Translations under genes and position numbers: made by a program
The notes under the pieces: model-generated
Database searches by the model: none
What the model was told of the DNA's origin: nothing
The model's input: only the letters and a program-made list of their open reading frames with translations
Shown here: positions 32,379 through 42,105 of the stretch, piece after piece
Layout of the letters: every line of letters begins with the position of its first letter
Position numbering within the stretch: the first letter of the stretch is position 1
Assembly: GCF_000023285.1 (NCBI RefSeq)
Contig: NC_013162.1
Coordinates: 784,501 to 848,500 of the forward strand
Direction of reading: 5' to 3'
Source of the DNA: Capnocytophaga ochracea DSM 7271
GTDB taxonomy: Bacteria; Bacteroidota; Bacteroidia; Flavobacteriales; Flavobacteriaceae
DNA: 64,000 bases

Positions 32379-33122
32379 TTGGCTTTGAAACATTTGGTAT
32401 ACGACAGTACTTTTGAGGGGTTCCTCACAGCGGTATTTGCTGTTTTTGAGTATCGTTACAACGAGGTGACTATTGTAGCGAGACATCGGTTTGCGCCTTT
32501 GCTTTTTGGCGAGGAGGAAACGGTGTATACCGATGCTAATAAAGCGCAACGGGTGCTTACCAAAATAGAACTGTGTTGGGGTAAAGAAGGGGTGGCGATT
32601 GTGCTAAGGGCTTTCTTATCGGAAGAAACACATATGGAAGACTACTTATTGGAGGCTATTAGGCTGATGGTGAAATACCCTGAGGGGAAAGTGTTGGAGA
32701 ACTTTGCCCATAGGGCTATTGCCTCTATACACAAAGCGGCTAAGAGTGTGGGACGTGAAGTACACCGAATGAAAGAGTTTGTGCGCTTTGAAAAGGTAGG
32801 CGAACTTTACTTTGCCAAAATAGTACCTGAGTATGACGTGTTGCCACTGGTTGTTTCTCATTTCAAAACGCGTTTTTCTGACCAACAGTGGGTACTTTAC
32901 GACCCTGAACGGGGTTATGGTTTTATTTACAATCTACACGAGGTGTTGCCTTTTACTCCTGCGGATAAGCATTTTGGAGCACTTACTCCGGCTACTGCTG
33001 ATGCTTATCAAACACTTTGGAAGACTTATTTTCAGCATATTAACATAGCCGAGCGCAAGAACGCAAAATACCAAATGAGGAATATGCCGAAACGCTATTG
33101 GCAGTACTTACCAGAAGTGTAA
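32379..33122 (+). CDS. TIGR03915-family putative DNA repair protein
   Basis: This 247-residue protein resembles the TIGR03915 family, which is encoded beside a radical SAM protein and suspected to act in DNA modification or repair. The N terminus HLVYDSTFEGFLTAVFAVFE and the helical middle with MVKYPEGKVLENFAHRAI match family patterns. The C terminus is helical with RKNAKYQMRNMPKRYWQYL. The start is a TTG at 32379 because the upstream frame is closed by a stop; a second TTG at 32385 is possible. Its usual radical SAM partner lies 5.5 kb away at 38681-39940 on the other strand. Confidence 0.75.
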   Translation: MALKHLVYDSTFEGFLTAVFAVFEYRYNEVTIVARHRFAPLLFGEEETVYTDANKAQRVLTKIELCWGKEGVAIVLRAFLSEETHMEDYLLEAIRLMVKYPEGKVLENFAHRAIASIHKAAKSVGREVHRMKEFVRFEKVGELYFAKIVPEYDVLPLVVSHFKTRFSDQQWVLYDPERGYGFIYNLHEVLPFTPADKHFGALTPATADAYQTLWKTYFQHINIAERKNAKYQMRNMPKRYWQYLPEV

Positions 33123-33143
33123 TTTAGTTTCTTTCAAAATAAT

Positions 33144-33174
33144 TTGTATAGTTCGACTCTATTTACTACTTTTG
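33144..33174 (+). promoter_or_regulatory. Strong promoter-like site with no gene downstream
   Basis: TTG (33144-33146), 20 bp, TACTTTTG (33167-33174) is a near-perfect Bacteroidota promoter. It lies after the TIGR03915 gene and points into a repeat-rich gap with no open reading frame before 33916, about 740 bp away. Confidence 0.55.
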
Positions 33175-33419
33175 TCGCCGTTAAAAAAGAGTTGAGGCCA
33201 TAGGCCTTAGGCACTAGGCATTAGGAGGGGAATGAGGAAATTAGAAAATGAGAGAATTAGGAAATGAGGTAAATGCCAATAATACCACTAATCAACTTTG
33301 GCAAAGGTGCGAGTCGCACAGGCAGTGTGAGCCACACGGGCAAAAATTTTGGCAAAGTGTATACCCCTAAAAGTGACACATCTGAGGGAGCGAAAGGAAA
33401 CGAAGATTTTCAGAAAGAG
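33175..33419. other. Intergenic repeat words upstream of the second SusC gene
   Basis: This part contains a GGCCTTAGGCACTAGGC word, an (A/G)AATGAGG low-complexity tract, and partial ACTTTGGCAAAG and GTGTGAGCCACACGGGC words. No gene is seen. A repeat element copy follows. Confidence 0.5.
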
Positions 33420-33600
33420 ACTAAGAGGTTTTTTGATAAAAAAAGGGTGTAAGAAGGGTGTGGATAGCTTATAGAGAGCTTATAGGAAGCTTATACGAAT
33501 CTTGGACGATTGGTATAGGAAGGGTATATAAATAATTGATTTATACTATAATACAACAAGGCTAAAAATGTTAAAAACGGGGTTTCGAGGCGAAAGAAAA
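33420..33600 (-). repeat. Five-copy intergenic repeat element, copy B (reverse orientation)
   Basis: This is the reverse complement of copy A: AGCTTATAGAGAGCTTATAG, the 11-bp array reversed, appears at its centre, and TGTATTATAGTATAAATC-like sequence and GGTTTCGAGGCGAAAG follow. It sits upstream of the SusC gene, away from any terminator. Confidence 0.85.
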
Positions 33601-33915
33601 AGGAATTAATGACGAATGACGAGAGACGAATGACGAAGGAAATATGATGAAAATATCTCCCTATTCACATACTCCGCTCTCGCGGACTTCCATTCAAAGG
33701 GGGAATGTGGTGACGGAAAAAGGAATTAGTAAATTAGAAAATTTGGAAATTAGAAAATTTGTGGGAGGAGTTTAGTGGGAGTGTGGTGGTGGAAAAAGGA
33801 TTGAAAGATAGTTTTTTGACCTGTCAGAGTTATGGGAGGAGTGGGACGAGAGTGATGACTTTATTAATGTATATAAAATGTATATAAGAGGTATTGTTTA
33901 CCAATAAGACTGTTT
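33601..33915. other. Leader gap before the second SusC gene
   Basis: A TCCGCTCTCGCGGA hairpin is visible (33673-33686) inside a CACATACTCCGC... word, followed by AT-rich low-complexity sequence. No gene or clear TAnnTTTG promoter was found just upstream of the SusC start. Confidence 0.45.
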
Positions 33916-36900
33916 ATGAAAAAATATGTAATAGCGTGGGGGTTCTTCCTCTGCTGTTTTGTGGGCGCTTTCGCCCAAATGATTAGTGTATCGGGCAAAG
34001 TAACCGATGTGACAAACCACCCTTTGGAAGGTGCAGCAGTAGTAGTTAAAAACGACAATATACTGCTATCTATGGGAACCCTTACCGATATCAAAGGGGA
34101 ATTTCGGATCTCTGCAAAAGCAGGAGAAGTGATAAGGATTTCGTACTTAGGTATGAAATCTCGTGAATTTACCGTTTCGGCTGAACAACCCTTCTTAAAA
34201 GTGCATTTGGAACCGGAGATTATCACTTTAAGTTCTACCGATGTAGTAGCTACGGGCTACCAAAATCTTCACAAAGAGCAAACTACTTCGGCTTATACCA
34301 AAATAAGGACAGACCAGCTCAACCGTCAGCTTAATAGAACCGTACAAGAAGCTATTGAGGGACAAATAGCAGGTGTGCGCTTTACAAAAGACCCTTTTAC
34401 AGGGAAAGAGGTGCCTATACTGCGCGGGGTAGGTACTTTTTCGGGCAATGTGGGCTATTCGCCTTTGGTGGTGATTGACGATATCCCTACCGATACGCCA
34501 TTAGAGGATATCAACCCCAAAGATATCGAGTCGGTAACGGTACTGAAAGACGCTGCTGCGACGGCTATCTACGGGGTGCGCGCTGCCAATGGGGTGATTG
34601 TGATTGTCACCAAAAAGGGCTTACAGAATGGTTTGCGTATCAACGTGCATACCGACCTGTTCTATACTTTTAAACCCAATATGAGCCGTATGCGCTACGC
34701 TTCGACGTCCGACCTTATCGACCTCGAAACGGCTTTCTACCAAAGCAAATTGGCTGATAGCAATGGCAATGTAGATGACCTTTTTGCTTCCTACGGAGAA
34801 ATTGGGGGCAGGCAAACAGTGAGGTATTACTCGCCTCTCTTCCAGCTATACCGCGACCAAGCCAAAGGAAAACTCAGCCAGCAAGAGGTGAACAGCACGC
34901 TTAACGAGTGGCGCAACCGCGATTACCTTCGCGACTTCAAGCGTTATGTGTGGCAACCTATCATCAGCAAACGCTACAATATAAGCGTAGAAAGTGGTAA
35001 TAACCGCAGTCAGAATTACGCTTCGTTGCAATATGAAGACACCGATGAGCGTATCGTTACCGAAAAGACGCGCGCTCTGAACCTTTATTTAAAAAACACT
35101 TACCAGCTCACGCCTTGGCTAAAAAGCACCATAGGGGTGAATGGCAGATATACCGCTGTTGATGCCGTAGCTGAACAAGTGCGGAATTTGTATACCGATT
35201 ACTTAAAGCAACCGCGTTACACTCGGCTATTGGGAACGAATCCGTATGCGGGTTTTAATTTAGTTGCCCCCATAAACGGACATATTTTAGAACAAATTGC
35301 GGACAATGATGCTTTCCGCTCGTATAGCTTCAATTTATTGGAATCGATAGCGCAAGAACATCAAAAACAGTACAACCTCAGTTTGCGTCCGTTTGCAAAT
35401 CTGCAAGTATCTATCATCAAAGGTTTGCAATACCAAAGCTATTTTCAATATGAGTTAAACACTCACAACAGTGAAACTTTCTTTGGAAAAGACACTTATT
35501 ATATGCGTTTGCGCCACAACCAATTGGTAAAACAAGATGCTACTACTCAAAAATTCTCTTCTGAACTGCCCGAAGGCGGTTATTACGAACAGGAGAAAGG
35601 GCAGACACAGCATTATACCTTCCGTCAGCAGTTGGATTTCAATCGCACTTTTGCGGAGGCACACAATGTGACAGCGCTATTGGGCTTCGAGATGCGTCAG
35701 CACTACACCCCGCGCAATACTAAGGAAATGCAATATGGTTACGACGAGCAAACGCTCTCCTTCCCTACCCTGAACTGGAAAGACCTCTACAATCCTGGTG
35801 TTACTAGCTATCTTTACGGCAGGCAGTCGCTATCGCTAAGCCGTAATCAGCAAAGCGAAACCAAACACCGCTTTATCTCTTTTTATAGCACGTTGGGCTA
35901 TTCATACCGTCAGAAATACAACCTCACAGGGAGTGTGCGCGTAGACCAAGCTGATATGTTTGGGGCAGACCCCAAGTACAAATACCGTCCGCTATGGTCA
36001 GTAGGCGGTAGCTGGAATTTGCATCGCGAAGATTTCTTCTATGGTAATGTAGTAAACTTGCTAAAACTGCGCCTTACCTATGGTGTCAGTGGTAATGTAG
36101 ACCAAACTACTACGCCTTTCTTACGCGGACATTTGCTTACCGATGTGCGAGGCGCTTACCCTAACCAACAGTATTTACAGTTCAACGATACCGATTTGCC
36201 TAACCCTAAATTACGTTGGGAAAAGACTGAAACCACCAATTTAGGTATTGACTTCGGTATGTGGTATTGGCTCTCAGGAAGTATCGACCTTTATCGTCGT
36301 TACAGTTCTGACCTGTTGGTACTCACTGAACTCGACCCTACCGTAGGTGCTCAAAGACGACTCATCAATAACGGAGCTTTACTGAATAAAGGAATAGAAG
36401 TGAGTTTGAATGCTACGCGTGAATTAGCCAAAGATTTGCAACTTACTGTAAGAACTACTTTTGCCTACAACAAAAATACCATTGAGAAAGTGAGTAGCAA
36501 GCCTACTAATGCCGTGGAATACGCTCGTAACCCCTTGCGTTATTACAAACAAGGAGACGACTTTAACTCGCTTTATGCCTATCGGTACAAGGAAACCACC
36601 AATGGCTACCCTATTTATTTAGACGAAAACGGCAACCCTAATACCACTTTCGACGCCAATGGTGTGCCCACTATTAAAGATATCAAAAGCGAAGATGCCC
36701 TCGTAAGATTAGGAACGATGAACCCCACCTTTAACGGAGCCCTTAGCTTGCAACTGCGCTATAAGGCTTTTGAGCTCGGTACGATGTTCGTGTATGCGGG
36801 TGGACATAAACTTCGCAAAGACACTTATTCCATCAATCAAGAAAACGAAACCCATCGCGATATTACCCAACGTTGGACAGCTACGAACCCCACTGATATG

Positions 36901-37221
36901 CCCCGTATGTCGTTCGACTATCCAGCGACTTTGAGACGTACTGCTAATACGGTGAATACTCTTTGGCAACTCGGCGACAATCAGGTGGTAAACGCCGATT
37001 ATATCAAATGGCGCAATGTGTTATTTTCGTGTTATATTCCTAAAAACATTTGCGAGAAATTGCGCTTACAAGAGGCTAAAATCACCGCTCAGCTCAACAA
37101 CCTAATCACTTGGTGTGCTGCTGGCGACGATATAGACCCCGAAACCTATCACCTCAACTCTGGAAGTCGCGCTTTGCCCGTAGCAACAGCAGCGTTTTTC
37201 GGTATATCATTTAGTTTTTAG
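33916..37221 (+). CDS. SusC-like TonB-dependent transporter, second locus
   Basis: This is a 1101-residue outer-membrane transporter. It has a signal peptide (ending GAFAQ), a carboxypeptidase-D-regulatory-like domain (GKVTDVTNHPLEGAAVVVK), a TonB box-like stretch ahead of the plug, a plug domain with QIAGVRF, ILRGVGTFSG and the SusC motif YGVRAANGVIVIVTKKG, and a full beta-barrel ending in an aromatic strand. The substrate is unknown because no glycosidase or regulator is nearby. The following SusD gene and the 67-bp gap containing host repeat words place the two in one operon. Confidence 0.93.
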   Translation: MKKYVIAWGFFLCCFVGAFAQMISVSGKVTDVTNHPLEGAAVVVKNDNILLSMGTLTDIKGEFRISAKAGEVIRISYLGMKSREFTVSAEQPFLKVHLEPEIITLSSTDVVATGYQNLHKEQTTSAYTKIRTDQLNRQLNRTVQEAIEGQIAGVRFTKDPFTGKEVPILRGVGTFSGNVGYSPLVVIDDIPTDTPLEDINPKDIESVTVLKDAAATAIYGVRAANGVIVIVTKKGLQNGLRINVHTDLFYTFKPNMSRMRYASTSDLIDLETAFYQSKLADSNGNVDDLFASYGEIGGRQTVRYYSPLFQLYRDQAKGKLSQQEVNSTLNEWRNRDYLRDFKRYVWQPIISKRYNISVESGNNRSQNYASLQYEDTDERIVTEKTRALNLYLKNTYQLTPWLKSTIGVNGRYTAVDAVAEQVRNLYTDYLKQPRYTRLLGTNPYAGFNLVAPINGHILEQIADNDAFRSYSFNLLESIAQEHQKQYNLSLRPFANLQVSIIKGLQYQSYFQYELNTHNSETFFGKDTYYMRLRHNQLVKQDATTQKFSSELPEGGYYEQEKGQTQHYTFRQQLDFNRTFAEAHNVTALLGFEMRQHYTPRNTKEMQYGYDEQTLSFPTLNWKDLYNPGVTSYLYGRQSLSLSRNQQSETKHRFISFYSTLGYSYRQKYNLTGSVRVDQADMFGADPKYKYRPLWSVGGSWNLHREDFFYGNVVNLLKLRLTYGVSGNVDQTTTPFLRGHLLTDVRGAYPNQQYLQFNDTDLPNPKLRWEKTETTNLGIDFGMWYWLSGSIDLYRRYSSDLLVLTELDPTVGAQRRLINNGALLNKGIEVSLNATRELAKDLQLTVRTTFAYNKNTIEKVSSKPTNAVEYARNPLRYYKQGDDFNSLYAYRYKETTNGYPIYLDENGNPNTTFDANGVPTIKDIKSEDALVRLGTMNPTFNGALSLQLRYKAFELGTMFVYAGGHKLRKDTYSINQENETHRDITQRWTATNPTDMPRMSFDYPATLRRTANTVNTLWQLGDNQVVNADYIKWRNVLFSCYIPKNICEKLRLQEAKITAQLNNLITWCAAGDDIDPETYHLNSGSRALPVATAAFFGISFSF

Positions 37222-37288
37222 TCGGCCGTAGCACGGCAGGCAGTTAGTCGTAGCTAGTAGGCAGTTTGTATACCTTAATTATTTTACA

Positions 37289-38680
37289 ATGAAAAGAATC
37301 ATAAGCACAATAATATTCATAACGTTGACTTTCAGCGCTTGTGACAAATACACCGACCTCACTCCCAAAGGTGAAAAGATTATCAACACCGCCGAGGAAT
37401 ACTATGATTTGGTAGTACTCCCCACTAAAAACTACCCTCCTTTTAACTTCCGCACTCTGGTAGACGACAATTGGGTGAAGGAGAGTAGTATCATCGGTAA
37501 GACACCCGACCTGAACAGTATTAATTTTTATTACGAAGAAAGTGCCCCACGTGCCGATTACATCGAGTCGTCACCCTTTTATAACAATGTATACAGCTAT
37601 ATAGGTAGGTGGAATATGATTATTACTACCGTTGATAATGCCAAAGGCGATGCCTCACTAAAAGCACGTGCCAAAGCCGAAGCCCGCTTGCTAAGAGCTT
37701 TTGACTATTTTATGCTGGTAAACGTTTACGCCAAAGGCTACGACCCTACCACAGCAGCTACCGATGGTGGCGTGTGCCTAATGCGTGAATTCGACTTAGA
37801 AGCTCACCCTACCAAAGCTACCGTAAAAGAAGTGTATGACTTTATTCAAGAAGATATCGAGGCGGCGTTGCCCCTTTTGCAAAAACACCCTGTGAATGTA
37901 TATCACCCCTCATTAGCTTTTGGCTATGCCTTGAAAGCCAGAGTGCACCTATTCAGAAGAGAATATCAGCAGGCATTAGCAGCAGCCCAAAAGAGTCTGT
38001 CGTACAACAACCAACTGATAGATATGGTGGCTTATGAGGCGAATCCTACCCCTATCACGGTAGATAAAAACCCCGAAGTGCTCAACTTAGCCTATATGAA
38101 CGGACATACCGAGATGAACATTTGGTACATCTACCCGGTAAGTCCTGAGTTTTGCAACCTTTTTGATGCAACAAACGATATGCGCTTCAAGCTCTTTTTC
38201 AATAAGAACCACCGTTATAACGATAAAGGTTCGGGTACTGCCAACTGGGATATGCTCGCCACTAAGTTCTTCTACCCTACCGTAGGAATGAAAACAGGTG
38301 AGATGTACCTTACTTTAGCCGAGTGCAAAGCGCGCTTAGGCAACCTCAGTGGGGCGATGCAAACCATAAATATCCTCCGTAGCAAACGCATAAAAGGCAG
38401 TGGTGCGACCCTCGCTACCCCTGCTACTACTGAGGAGACCGTAAAGCTCATCATCGACGAGCGCCGTAGAGAGCTCGCTATGGGCTTTAATCGCTTTTTC
38501 GATTTAAAACGATTGAACACCGAGAGTGCTTATGCCAAAACCTTGCAACGCACCTTCCCTCTGGTGAATACCACTGTACCGCAACGCACCTATACCCTGC
38601 CTCCCAATTCGCCTATGTACATCGTTCCCTTTCCTAAGGACGTAATGGAGAAGAACCCATCGCTTACACAGAATTATTAA
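37289..38680 (+). CDS. SusD-like substrate-binding lipoprotein, second locus
   Basis: This 463-residue lipoprotein (lipobox near TFSAC, Cys17) is the partner of the SusC gene just upstream. SusD-type helices are present (KARAKAEARLLRAFDYFML, VKEVYDFIQEDIEAALPLL) with the C-terminal motif LIIDERRRELAMGFNRFFDL. It is shorter than the first SusD. Its stop codon TAA (38678-38680) abuts, with no gap, the stop codon of the convergent radical SAM gene. Confidence 0.92.
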   Translation: MKRIISTIIFITLTFSACDKYTDLTPKGEKIINTAEEYYDLVVLPTKNYPPFNFRTLVDDNWVKESSIIGKTPDLNSINFYYEESAPRADYIESSPFYNNVYSYIGRWNMIITTVDNAKGDASLKARAKAEARLLRAFDYFMLVNVYAKGYDPTTAATDGGVCLMREFDLEAHPTKATVKEVYDFIQEDIEAALPLLQKHPVNVYHPSLAFGYALKARVHLFRREYQQALAAAQKSLSYNNQLIDMVAYEANPTPITVDKNPEVLNLAYMNGHTEMNIWYIYPVSPEFCNLFDATNDMRFKLFFNKNHRYNDKGSGTANWDMLATKFFYPTVGMKTGEMYLTLAECKARLGNLSGAMQTINILRSKRIKGSGATLATPATTEETVKLIIDERRRELAMGFNRFFDLKRLNTESAYAKTLQRTFPLVNTTVPQRTYTLPPNSPMYIVPFPKDVMEKNPSLTQNY

Positions 38681-39940
38681 TCAGAATAACGATAACTGCC
38701 CACCGAAAAGCTCCTTATGCTTGTTGTGGCTATTAGCGATAAGCAAATGGCGAAGTTTGGAGGGCTCCATAGTGCCTGCCAACGGCGTAGCCCCGCTACA
38801 AGTAATGAAGTATTTTGCTCTGTTTAAGGTTACCCCTATCTGTTTGAGCGAGTAATACGTGAGCTTCTGAAAAGTACGCGCCGCAAGTATCTTCTGTACC
38901 GACCGTACTCCCACCCCCGGAACGCGCAAGAGCATTTCACGCGGAGCCGTGTTCACATCTACGGGAAAAAGATGAGGGTGACGCAATGCCCACGCTAATT
39001 TAGGGTCTATCTCCAAATCGAGGAACGGTTGCCGAGCATCTAAAATCTCATCAGGAGCAAAGCCGTAGTAACGCATCAGCCAATCGGCTTGGTATAGGCG
39101 GTTTTCTCTCACTATGGGCACTTGGCTGTGGATAGACGGTAACCTACTGTCCTGCAATACCGGCACATAACCCGAATAATACACTCGCTTCATTTCAAGC
39201 TTGTCATACATATAGCTGGCAACCTTTATAATCTTATGGTCGGTTTCGTCAGTCGCGCCTATAATCATTTGGGTGGTCTGTCCGGCAGGCGCAAACTTAG
39301 GCGTATGCTTAAACTTCTTCTTCTCAAGCGAATGCATTGCCAACTCGTTTTTCACCTGTTGCATCGGGGTAAGCATCTGCCGGTGGTCTTTCTCTGGCGC
39401 AAGCAGTTTCAACCCCTCTTTGGTAGGTATTTCAAGATTGACCGACAAACGGTCCGCATAAAGTCCTGCTTCGTGAATCAGTTCTTCGCTTGCCCCAGGT
39501 ATTGTTTTCAGGTGAATATAACCGTTAAAGCGCTCTTCTGTCCGCAACTTCTTAGCCACACGCACCAATCGTTCCATCGTAGTATTAGGGTCTTTGAACA
39601 CTCCCGAACTCAAAAACAGCCCCTCGATGTAATTCCGTCGGTAGAAATTAATAGTAAGGTCTACCACTTCCTGCACACTAAAAGCAGCGCGCTGTATATC
39701 GTTACTGCGTCGCGACACACAATAAATACAATCGTAGATACAGTGGTTCGTAAGTAAGATTTTGAGCAAAGAAATACACCTGCCGTCCTCAGTAAACGAG
39801 TGGCAGATACCGAAGTTCGCAGCGTTGCCCAATTCACCTTTCACCGCCTTACGAGCACTCCCACTACTCGAGCAAGACACGTCGTATTTGGCAGCATCGG
39901 CAAGGATAGCCAGCTTTTCTTTGATACGTTCAAAATCCAT
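38681..39940 (-). CDS. TIGR03916-type radical SAM protein, putative DNA modification/repair
   Basis: This 419-residue radical SAM enzyme has the iron-sulfur motif at Cys67, Cys71 and Cys74 (CIYDCIYC) and a C-terminal helix-hairpin-helix DNA-binding module (LLRVPGVGVRSVQKILAA). It resembles TIGR03916, a putative DNA repair/modification enzyme partnered with TIGR03915. The N-terminal SCSSSGSARK and KGELGNAANFGICHSF segments are typical. Its partner here is the TIGR03915 gene at 32379-33122, but the two are not adjacent or codirectional. Confidence 0.85.
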   Translation of the reverse strand: MDFERIKEKLAILADAAKYDVSCSSSGSARKAVKGELGNAANFGICHSFTEDGRCISLLKILLTNHCIYDCIYCVSRRSNDIQRAAFSVQEVVDLTINFYRRNYIEGLFLSSGVFKDPNTTMERLVRVAKKLRTEERFNGYIHLKTIPGASEELIHEAGLYADRLSVNLEIPTKEGLKLLAPEKDHRQMLTPMQQVKNELAMHSLEKKKFKHTPKFAPAGQTTQMIIGATDETDHKIIKVASYMYDKLEMKRVYYSGYVPVLQDSRLPSIHSQVPIVRENRLYQADWLMRYYGFAPDEILDARQPFLDLEIDPKLAWALRHPHLFPVDVNTAPREMLLRVPGVGVRSVQKILAARTFQKLTYYSLKQIGVTLNRAKYFITCSGATPLAGTMEPSKLRHLLIANSHNKHKELFGGQLSLF

Positions 39941-40160
39941 TTAATTTATTTTAGTATAACGAATCACGAGTGCAAATGTACTACTTTTTCTGAGATAAAC
40001 AAGAAAAAACAATAAGCAAAATAACTCGCCAATTTCACAAAGTGAAGCCTTAATTTTTATTCAACTTCTATAACGTAAACCATACTTCTTTAAAGGTTTA
40101 ATTCCCCTCGCCCAACCCAAAATAAAACCTCTTAAATACCCTCCTTTTCTTCAAAAGTTG

Positions 40161-40168
40161 TATCTTTG
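40161..40168 (+). promoter_or_regulatory. Promoter -7 box of nadK
   Basis: TATCTTTG matches the -7 consensus 27 bp before the nadK start. A clear TTG box at 20 bp is absent. Confidence 0.45.
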
Positions 40169-40195
40169 CCAAAATTTCTTAGTTTTCTGCTTAAA

Positions 40196-41080
40196 ATGAA
40201 GATTGCTATTTACATACGTCAGTACTCCGAGGAAAACGAAGCCATTCTCAATGAGCTTTTTACCCTTCTATTGCCCTCCGATAAGGTGTTTATAGAACGC
40301 GAAATCCTCAGCGACCTCAACGATCGCTCCGAGCAATTCCTCAAAGCAAAATCTTTTGCTTCCTTCGAAGACCTCAACTCCTCTTACGATGTAATGCTCA
40401 CTATTGGTGGCGACGGCACATTGCTCAAAGGGGTTACTTATGTACGAAACCTGCAAATCCCCATTCTCGGTATCAATGCAGGACGCTTGGGCTTCTTGGC
40501 AAATGCCCATAAAGACGACCTGAAAAACGTACTAACACAACTCCGCGAACGAAATTACAAAGTAGTAGAACGCTCCGTTATCGAAGCCGTTTACGCCGAT
40601 ACAGGCGAACCCGTAGCCCCTGTGAACTTCGCTCTGAACGAAATAACCTTTACTCGTAAAGATACCGCCTCTATGATTACTATCGATACTGAACTCAACG
40701 GCGATTTCCTCTCCTCCTATTGGGCTGACGGGCTCATCATCTCCACCCCCACAGGCTCCACAGGCTACTCTCTTAGCTGCGGCGGACCTGTAATACTCCC
40801 TACCGCCAAAAACTTTGTGATTACCCCCATCGCCCCTCACAACCTCAATGCGCGCCCACTGGTAATCCCCGAAGATACCGAAGTAAAACTCACTGTATCA
40901 GGCAGAGAAAAGAAGTTTTTAATGTCGCTCGACTCACATATCAAGCCCATTGCTAACAAACACTCCATTATAGTCCGTAAAGCTCCCTTTGTCGTGAAAA
41001 TGATACGCCTCGACGGAGACAGCTTTATAAACACCCTGCGCTATAAACTACTCTGGGGTGAAGACCGACGTAACAAGTAA
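40196..41080 (+). CDS. nadK: NAD kinase
   Basis: This enzyme phosphorylates NAD to NADP. The glycine-rich nucleotide motif is VMLTIGGDGTLLKG with the catalytic Asp in GGDGT. The second signature is in ISTPTGSTGYSLSCGGP, and FALNEI the conserved NE. The 294-residue length is typical. The ATG at 40196 is chosen over an in-frame TTG 30 bp upstream, which lies at the end of the promoter box. It is followed after 8 bp by pgmB. Confidence 0.94.
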   Translation: MKIAIYIRQYSEENEAILNELFTLLLPSDKVFIEREILSDLNDRSEQFLKAKSFASFEDLNSSYDVMLTIGGDGTLLKGVTYVRNLQIPILGINAGRLGFLANAHKDDLKNVLTQLRERNYKVVERSVIEAVYADTGEPVAPVNFALNEITFTRKDTASMITIDTELNGDFLSSYWADGLIISTPTGSTGYSLSCGGPVILPTAKNFVITPIAPHNLNARPLVIPEDTEVKLTVSGREKKFLMSLDSHIKPIANKHSIIVRKAPFVVKMIRLDGDSFINTLRYKLLWGEDRRNK

Positions 41081-41088
41081 CTAAAAAA

Positions 41089-41712
41089 ATGAAAGGATAT
41101 ATTTTCGACTTAGATGGTGTGCTCGTCGACACCGCAAAATACCACTATATCGCGTGGAAAACCATTGCCAAAGAATTCAATTTTGAGCTCACTCCTCAGC
41201 ATAACGAACAGCTGAAAGGCATCGGGCGCGAAGTCTCGTTGCACCAAATCCTCCAATGGGCAGGCAAAACACTCTCCGAAACCGACTTTACCGATACCGC
41301 CTTGCGCAAAAACAAATTGTACTTAGAGCAAATCAGTAGTATCGATAGCTCCGAGTTACTCCCTGGTGTGTTAAACTTCTTACAGCTCCTCAAAGCCCAT
41401 CACAAAAAGATAGCCTTGGGCTCCGCAAGTCGTAATGCCCGTTTAGTGTTGGAGCGCACCGGCATTCTCCCCCTATTCGATGCTATTGTCGATGGCACAA
41501 TGGTAAGCAAAGCCAAACCCGACCCCGAAGTATTCCTCAAAGCCGCCGAAGGTTTAGGGCTTCCCCCTGCTGATTGTTGCGTATTCGAAGACGCTCCCGC
41601 AGGCGTACAAGCCGCCAAGAGTGCCGGAATGAAAGTAATAGGAGTCGGCAATCCCGAAGTCCTTAAAGCCGCTGATACCGTGATTCCCAACTTTTTAAAT
41701 ATGAAGATATAA
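41089..41712 (+). CDS. pgmB: Beta-phosphoglucomutase
   Basis: This HAD-superfamily enzyme interconverts beta-glucose-1-phosphate and glucose-6-phosphate, linking maltose or trehalose breakdown to glycolysis. The HAD motif I is FDLDGVLVDTAKYHY with nucleophile Asp8, followed by the cap domain. The motif GSASRNARLVLERTG (II) and KAKPDPEVFLKAAEGLG (III) with VFEDAPAGVQAAKSAG (IV) are seen. The N-terminal and family-specific residues match pgmB. It is the second gene after nadK; the operon is inferred. Confidence 0.88.
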   Translation: MKGYIFDLDGVLVDTAKYHYIAWKTIAKEFNFELTPQHNEQLKGIGREVSLHQILQWAGKTLSETDFTDTALRKNKLYLEQISSIDSSELLPGVLNFLQLLKAHHKKIALGSASRNARLVLERTGILPLFDAIVDGTMVSKAKPDPEVFLKAAEGLGLPPADCCVFEDAPAGVQAAKSAGMKVIGVGNPEVLKAADTVIPNFLNMKI

Positions 41713-41890
41713 GCACCCAATGTAGCCAATAGTTGGAGAAGTCTCTCAGAGTCTCTCCAACTAATTTCCTAATTTTCCCATTTCCAAATTTCCTAATTCT
41801 CTAATTATCCCTTCTCCTTTCCGTCTCCACATTCCCCCTCTCCTTGGGAGAAGTCTCCGAATAGGAAAGTATGTGAACGGGGTGAGGATT
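41713..41890. other. Intergenic gap after pgmB
   Basis: No gene is seen. A GAGAAGTCTCTCAGAGTCTCTC-like imperfect hairpin region directly after the pgmB stop may act as a terminator, then AT-rich low-complexity tracts lead into a repeat element copy. Confidence 0.4.
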
Positions 41891-42105
41891 CTCTTTCTTT
41901 CGCCTCGAAACCCCGTTTTTACCATTTTTAGCCTTGTTGTATTATACTATTAATCAATTATTTATATACCCTTCCTATACCAATCTTCCAAGATTCGTAT
42001 AAGCTTCCTATAAGCTCTCTATAAGCTAACCCCACCCTTCTTACACCCTTTTTTCATCAAAACCCCTCTCGCCTCTCTTCCGAACTTTTCCGTTTCTTTC
42101 CGAAC
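41891..42105 (+). repeat. Five-copy intergenic repeat element, copy C
   Basis: This copy has the same order as copy A: TTTCGCCTCGAAACC, TTAGCCTTGTTGTATTATA, the 11-bp array with three TATAAGCTnnC units, and TTACACCCTTTTTTCATCAA. It is nearly identical to copy A and ends with TTCCGAAC... words. Confidence 0.85.
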
